Assembly: GCF_008033115.1 (NCBI RefSeq)
Contig: NZ_CP041203.1
Location: forward strand, 682,001 to 746,000
Length of the DNA stretch: 64,000 nucleotides
Source of the DNA: Cellulomonas sp. Y8
Lineage (GTDB): Bacteria > Actinomycetota > Actinomycetes > Actinomycetales > Cellulomonadaceae
Direction: 5' to 3'
The position numbers were made by a program, and so were the translations under genes. The notes beneath the pieces were generated by a model. That model did not search any database, had not been told where the DNA came from, and saw only the letters and a list, made by a program, of their open reading frames with translations. Of this stretch, positions 63,311 through 64,000 are shown one piece after another. Within the stretch, counting starts at the first letter, position 1, and the number at the start of each line of letters is the position of its first letter.

Positions 63311-64000
63311 TCAGCCCGCGAAGGACGGGTCCCGCACGTCCGTCCCGACCGAGGCCCAGCTCGACCCCGCGCGCGCGAACAGCTCGCCCTCGGCCGTCGC
63401 CAGGTACAGCGCGCTGTCGCCCTTGCCGCCGGCGATGTCCACCGCGTCCGCGAGCGCCGGGCGCGTCTGCACCTCCCCCGCGAGCGGGACCAGGTGGTAG
63501 ACGGCGGTGGTGGTGCTGCCGGACCGCCCGAGCACGCCGAGCGTCGACTCGTCGACCCAGACCACCCGCGTCGCGTCGGTGAGGGTCACGCCGGTGCGCG
63601 AGGCCTCGCCGAGCACCTGGGGCGTCCCGGAGTCGTCGCGCACCACCGAGGCCACGTCGACCCGCACGCCGTCTGACCCGGACGACACCACGGCCACGCG
63701 GGTCGCGTCCCGCGCGACGCGCACGGACCGCACCGCGCGGTCCTGCAGCCACTCGGCGGCGACGTCGACGACGGTCCCGCGGTCGTCGACGGCCAGCAGC
63801 TGCCCGCTCGCGGAGGGCGACGCGGTCCAGACCCAGCCGAGGCGGTCGACCGACGGCGCCACCAGAGCGGGGGCCTGCAGCAGCCCGACGGACGCGGCGG
63901 CGGCCGTCGGGACGGTCACCAGCCGGTCGGGCCCCGAGAGCATGACCCGGAGGTCGCCCGAGCCGTCGCGGGCGGGGTCGCGCGCGTCCAGCCCGGCGAG
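63311..64000 (-). CDS. lpqB: Lipoprotein LpqB, C-terminal part (5' end beyond the window)
   Basis: Minus-strand frame open from the window edge to the stop at 63311, at least 229 residues; an internal ATG at 63943 is not the start. The content is repeated beta-propeller blades (VDRLGWVWTASPSASGQLLAVDD, VRSVRVARDATRVAVVSSG, TDATRVVWVDESTLGVLGR), the C-terminal domain of LpqB. LpqB is the lipoprotein partner of the MtrB sensor kinase, controlling cell division and wall homeostasis. mtrA and mtrB would be expected just beyond 64000. Confidence 0.85.
   Translation of the reverse strand, partial: LAGLDARDPARDGSGDLRVMLSGPDRLVTVPTAAAASVGLLQAPALVAPSVDRLGWVWTASPSASGQLLAVDDRGTVVDVAAEWLQDRAVRSVRVARDATRVAVVSSGSDGVRVDVASVVRDDSGTPQVLGEASRTGVTLTDATRVVWVDESTLGVLGRSGSTTTAVYHLVPLAGEVQTRPALADAVDIAGGKGDSALYLATAEGELFARAGSSWASVGTDVRDPSFAG

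Overview
The window is 64 kb of very high-GC DNA with actinobacterial gene content and gene order: a mycothiol-type SigR/RsrA pair, fused alpha-ketoglutarate decarboxylase Kgd, ribosomal protein bL37, and the order prfB-ftsE-ftsX-hydrolase-smpB. The right end has the order lpqB-comF-hpf-secA-(Rv3235 family), with hisN, rsgA, aroA and sigR-rsrA nearby, as in the mycobacterial sigH-aroA-secA1-lpqB neighbourhood. The style (LAxTG-type sorting signal, DUF222/HNH protein, many GTG starts) suggests a Cellulomonadaceae-like actinobacterium; that family placement is inference. I see no rRNA or tRNA genes, CRISPR array, insertion sequence or prophage.

Layout. 1-3.3 kb: siderophore/iron ABC importer, first gene cut by the window edge. 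3.4-13 kb: accessory region with an unknown membrane protein, a secreted cell-wall-anchored PL9-like beta-helix protein, a membrane-anchored PemK/MazF-like protein, a broken solute-binding protein, GNAT, a divergent VOC/MarR pair and a frameshifted DUF222/HNH protein. 13.2-13.6 kb: tmRNA gene ssrA with a SigR-type promoter. 13.8-24.4 kb: DUF6328, a TetR-controlled ABC exporter, phosphatase, ATP-dependent DNA ligase, NDH-2, two alpha/beta hydrolases and a doubly frameshifted YyaL-like gene. 24.5-29.3 kb: smpB, M23 hydrolase, ftsX, ftsE, prfB. 29.4-41 kb: aldose epimerase, M15 peptidase, two CorC/HlyC proteins, a two-component system, an ABC exporter, RtcB and a MarR/MFS pair. 41.2-50.2 kb: kgd, a GlxA-like regulator with a small divergent gene, a degenerate SGNH protein, PadR/DUF4097, an orphan PilT and bL37. 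50.3-64 kb: rsrA, sigR, DoxX, aroA, rsgA, hisN, DUF6912, an Rv3235-family gene with a 14-codon leader ORF, secA, a YcaQ-like protein, hpf, comF and lpqB (cut by the edge).

How the genes connect. SigR (50.6 kb) has its own promoter-like element upstream, and a second exact GGGAAT-N18-GTT element lies upstream of ssrA. SmpB, the tmRNA partner, and RF2 are also here, so thiol stress, trans-translation and termination are linked within one window. FtsE/FtsX and the following M23 protein form the septal hydrolase-activation module. SecA, HPF and LpqB form a secretion/hibernation/envelope block.

A recurring oddity is single- or double-base frame breaks, mostly in short G or C runs, in at least six genes including the essential prfB. 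This points to residual sequence error rather than decay. At least a dozen genes have a TANNNT-like -10 element 6-7 bases before the start codon, the signature of leaderless mRNA. The strongest new regulatory observations are the twin operators of the VOC/MarR pair, a 24-bp perfect palindrome in the secA leader, the coupled 14-codon leader ORF, and the SigR-type element at ssrA.
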